From Chloroflexota bacterium (lineage in GTDB: Bacteria; Chloroflexota; Anaerolineae; CG2-30-64-16), in the NCBI GenBank assembly GCA_029555885.1, contig JAKPQT010000550.1:1-5318 (forward strand): DNA of 5,318 bases, given 5' to 3'. Shown here one piece after another: positions 5,192-5,318 of the stretch (within the stretch, counting starts at the first letter, position 1; every line of letters starts with the position of its first letter). Below the pieces are notes generated by a model. That model was not told where the DNA came from. It saw only the letters and a program-made list of their open reading frames with translations, and searched no databases. The position numbers were made by a program, and so were the translations under genes.

Positions 5192-5220
5192 ATTTTATCA
5201 TCGCAGGGGCGATTGGGCAA
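5192..5220 (-). promoter_or_regulatory. Sigma-70-type promoter of the ACT-PFL operon
   Basis: On the minus strand TTGCCC (5220-5215) is followed by a 17-nt spacer and TAAAAT (5197-5192), preceded by TG-A, giving an extended -10. The predicted transcript start is near 5185, leaving a leader of about 25 nt before the ATG at 5159 that includes the AAGGA site. Position, spacing and both hexamers agree, and it supports 5159 over 5201 as the start codon. Confidence 0.6.
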
Positions 5221-5228
5221 CGCGGGGG

Positions 5229-5244
5229 GCGCCGTCAACGGCGC
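5229..5244. promoter_or_regulatory. GC-rich palindrome upstream of the ACT promoter
   Basis: GCGCCGT (5229-5235) and ACGGCGC (5238-5244) form a perfect 7-bp inverted repeat around CA. It ends 8 bp upstream of the -35 element of the ACT-PFL promoter and lies between that promoter and a divergent one at the window edge. That is a natural place for an activator or shared operator. It could equally be a stray GC palindrome; no T-tract supports a terminator. Confidence 0.35.
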
Positions 5245-5285
5245 TGCGGCGCTGGAACGAATGAGCGAATATCTCTGCGAGTGCC

Positions 5286-5315
5286 TTGCCTCCAGAGTTC
5301 GGGGTCTGTTATGAT
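5286..5315 (+). promoter_or_regulatory. Divergent promoter at the right window edge
   Basis: TTGCCT (5286-5291), an 18-nt spacer and TATGAT (5310-5315) preceded by TG-T (an extended -10) make a good sigma-70-type promoter reading rightwards out of the window. It implies a divergently transcribed gene beyond 5318. Its build (TTGCC-plus, extended -10) is close to that of the ACT-PFL promoter on the other strand. Confidence 0.4.
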
Positions 5316-5318
5316 ATC

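Overview
The window is about 5.3 kb of GC-rich bacterial chromosome with no rRNA, tRNA, CRISPR array or transposase gene. GC-rich codon use, a corrinoid-type URO-D family protein, a UPF0210/PFL family protein with an ACT partner, and intergenic spaces packed with short palindromic repeats together suggest a Chloroflexota (Anaerolineae-like) genome. That assignment is inference from gene content and style; no marker gene is present.

Left part, plus strand: positions 1-317 carry no credible gene. They hold two back-to-back hairpins at the left edge and a palindrome that overlaps an extended -10 promoter (178-195). A RibD_C/dihydrofolate-reductase-like protein follows (318-914). A 279-bp spacer with potential RNA structure leads to a small secreted protein of unknown function (1194-1670). 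The two plus-strand genes share an identical 15-nt motif shortly upstream of their ribosome binding sites. Two long inverted repeats (1697-1802) sit where this plus-strand pair converges with the minus-strand genes.

Right part, minus strand, read right to left: a promoter at 5192-5220 drives a double-ACT-domain protein (5159-4527). It overlaps by ATGA a UPF0210/PFL family protein (4530-3154). A 212-bp repeat element with inverted ends (2938-3149) comes next, then a URO-D/cobamide-methyltransferase-like protein (2967-1804). The ACT and PFL-like genes are clearly coupled and make up a conserved but uncharacterised pair. The URO-D gene is codirectional and may be co-transcribed through the repeat.

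The most unusual feature is the repeat element. It fills almost the whole gap between the PFL-like stop codon and the URO-D gene, and one end appears to supply the start codon and first ten codons of the URO-D protein. Other points of note are an in-frame 15-bp minisatellite between the two ACT domains and a good divergent promoter at the extreme right edge. I found no convincing novel defence or mobile system.
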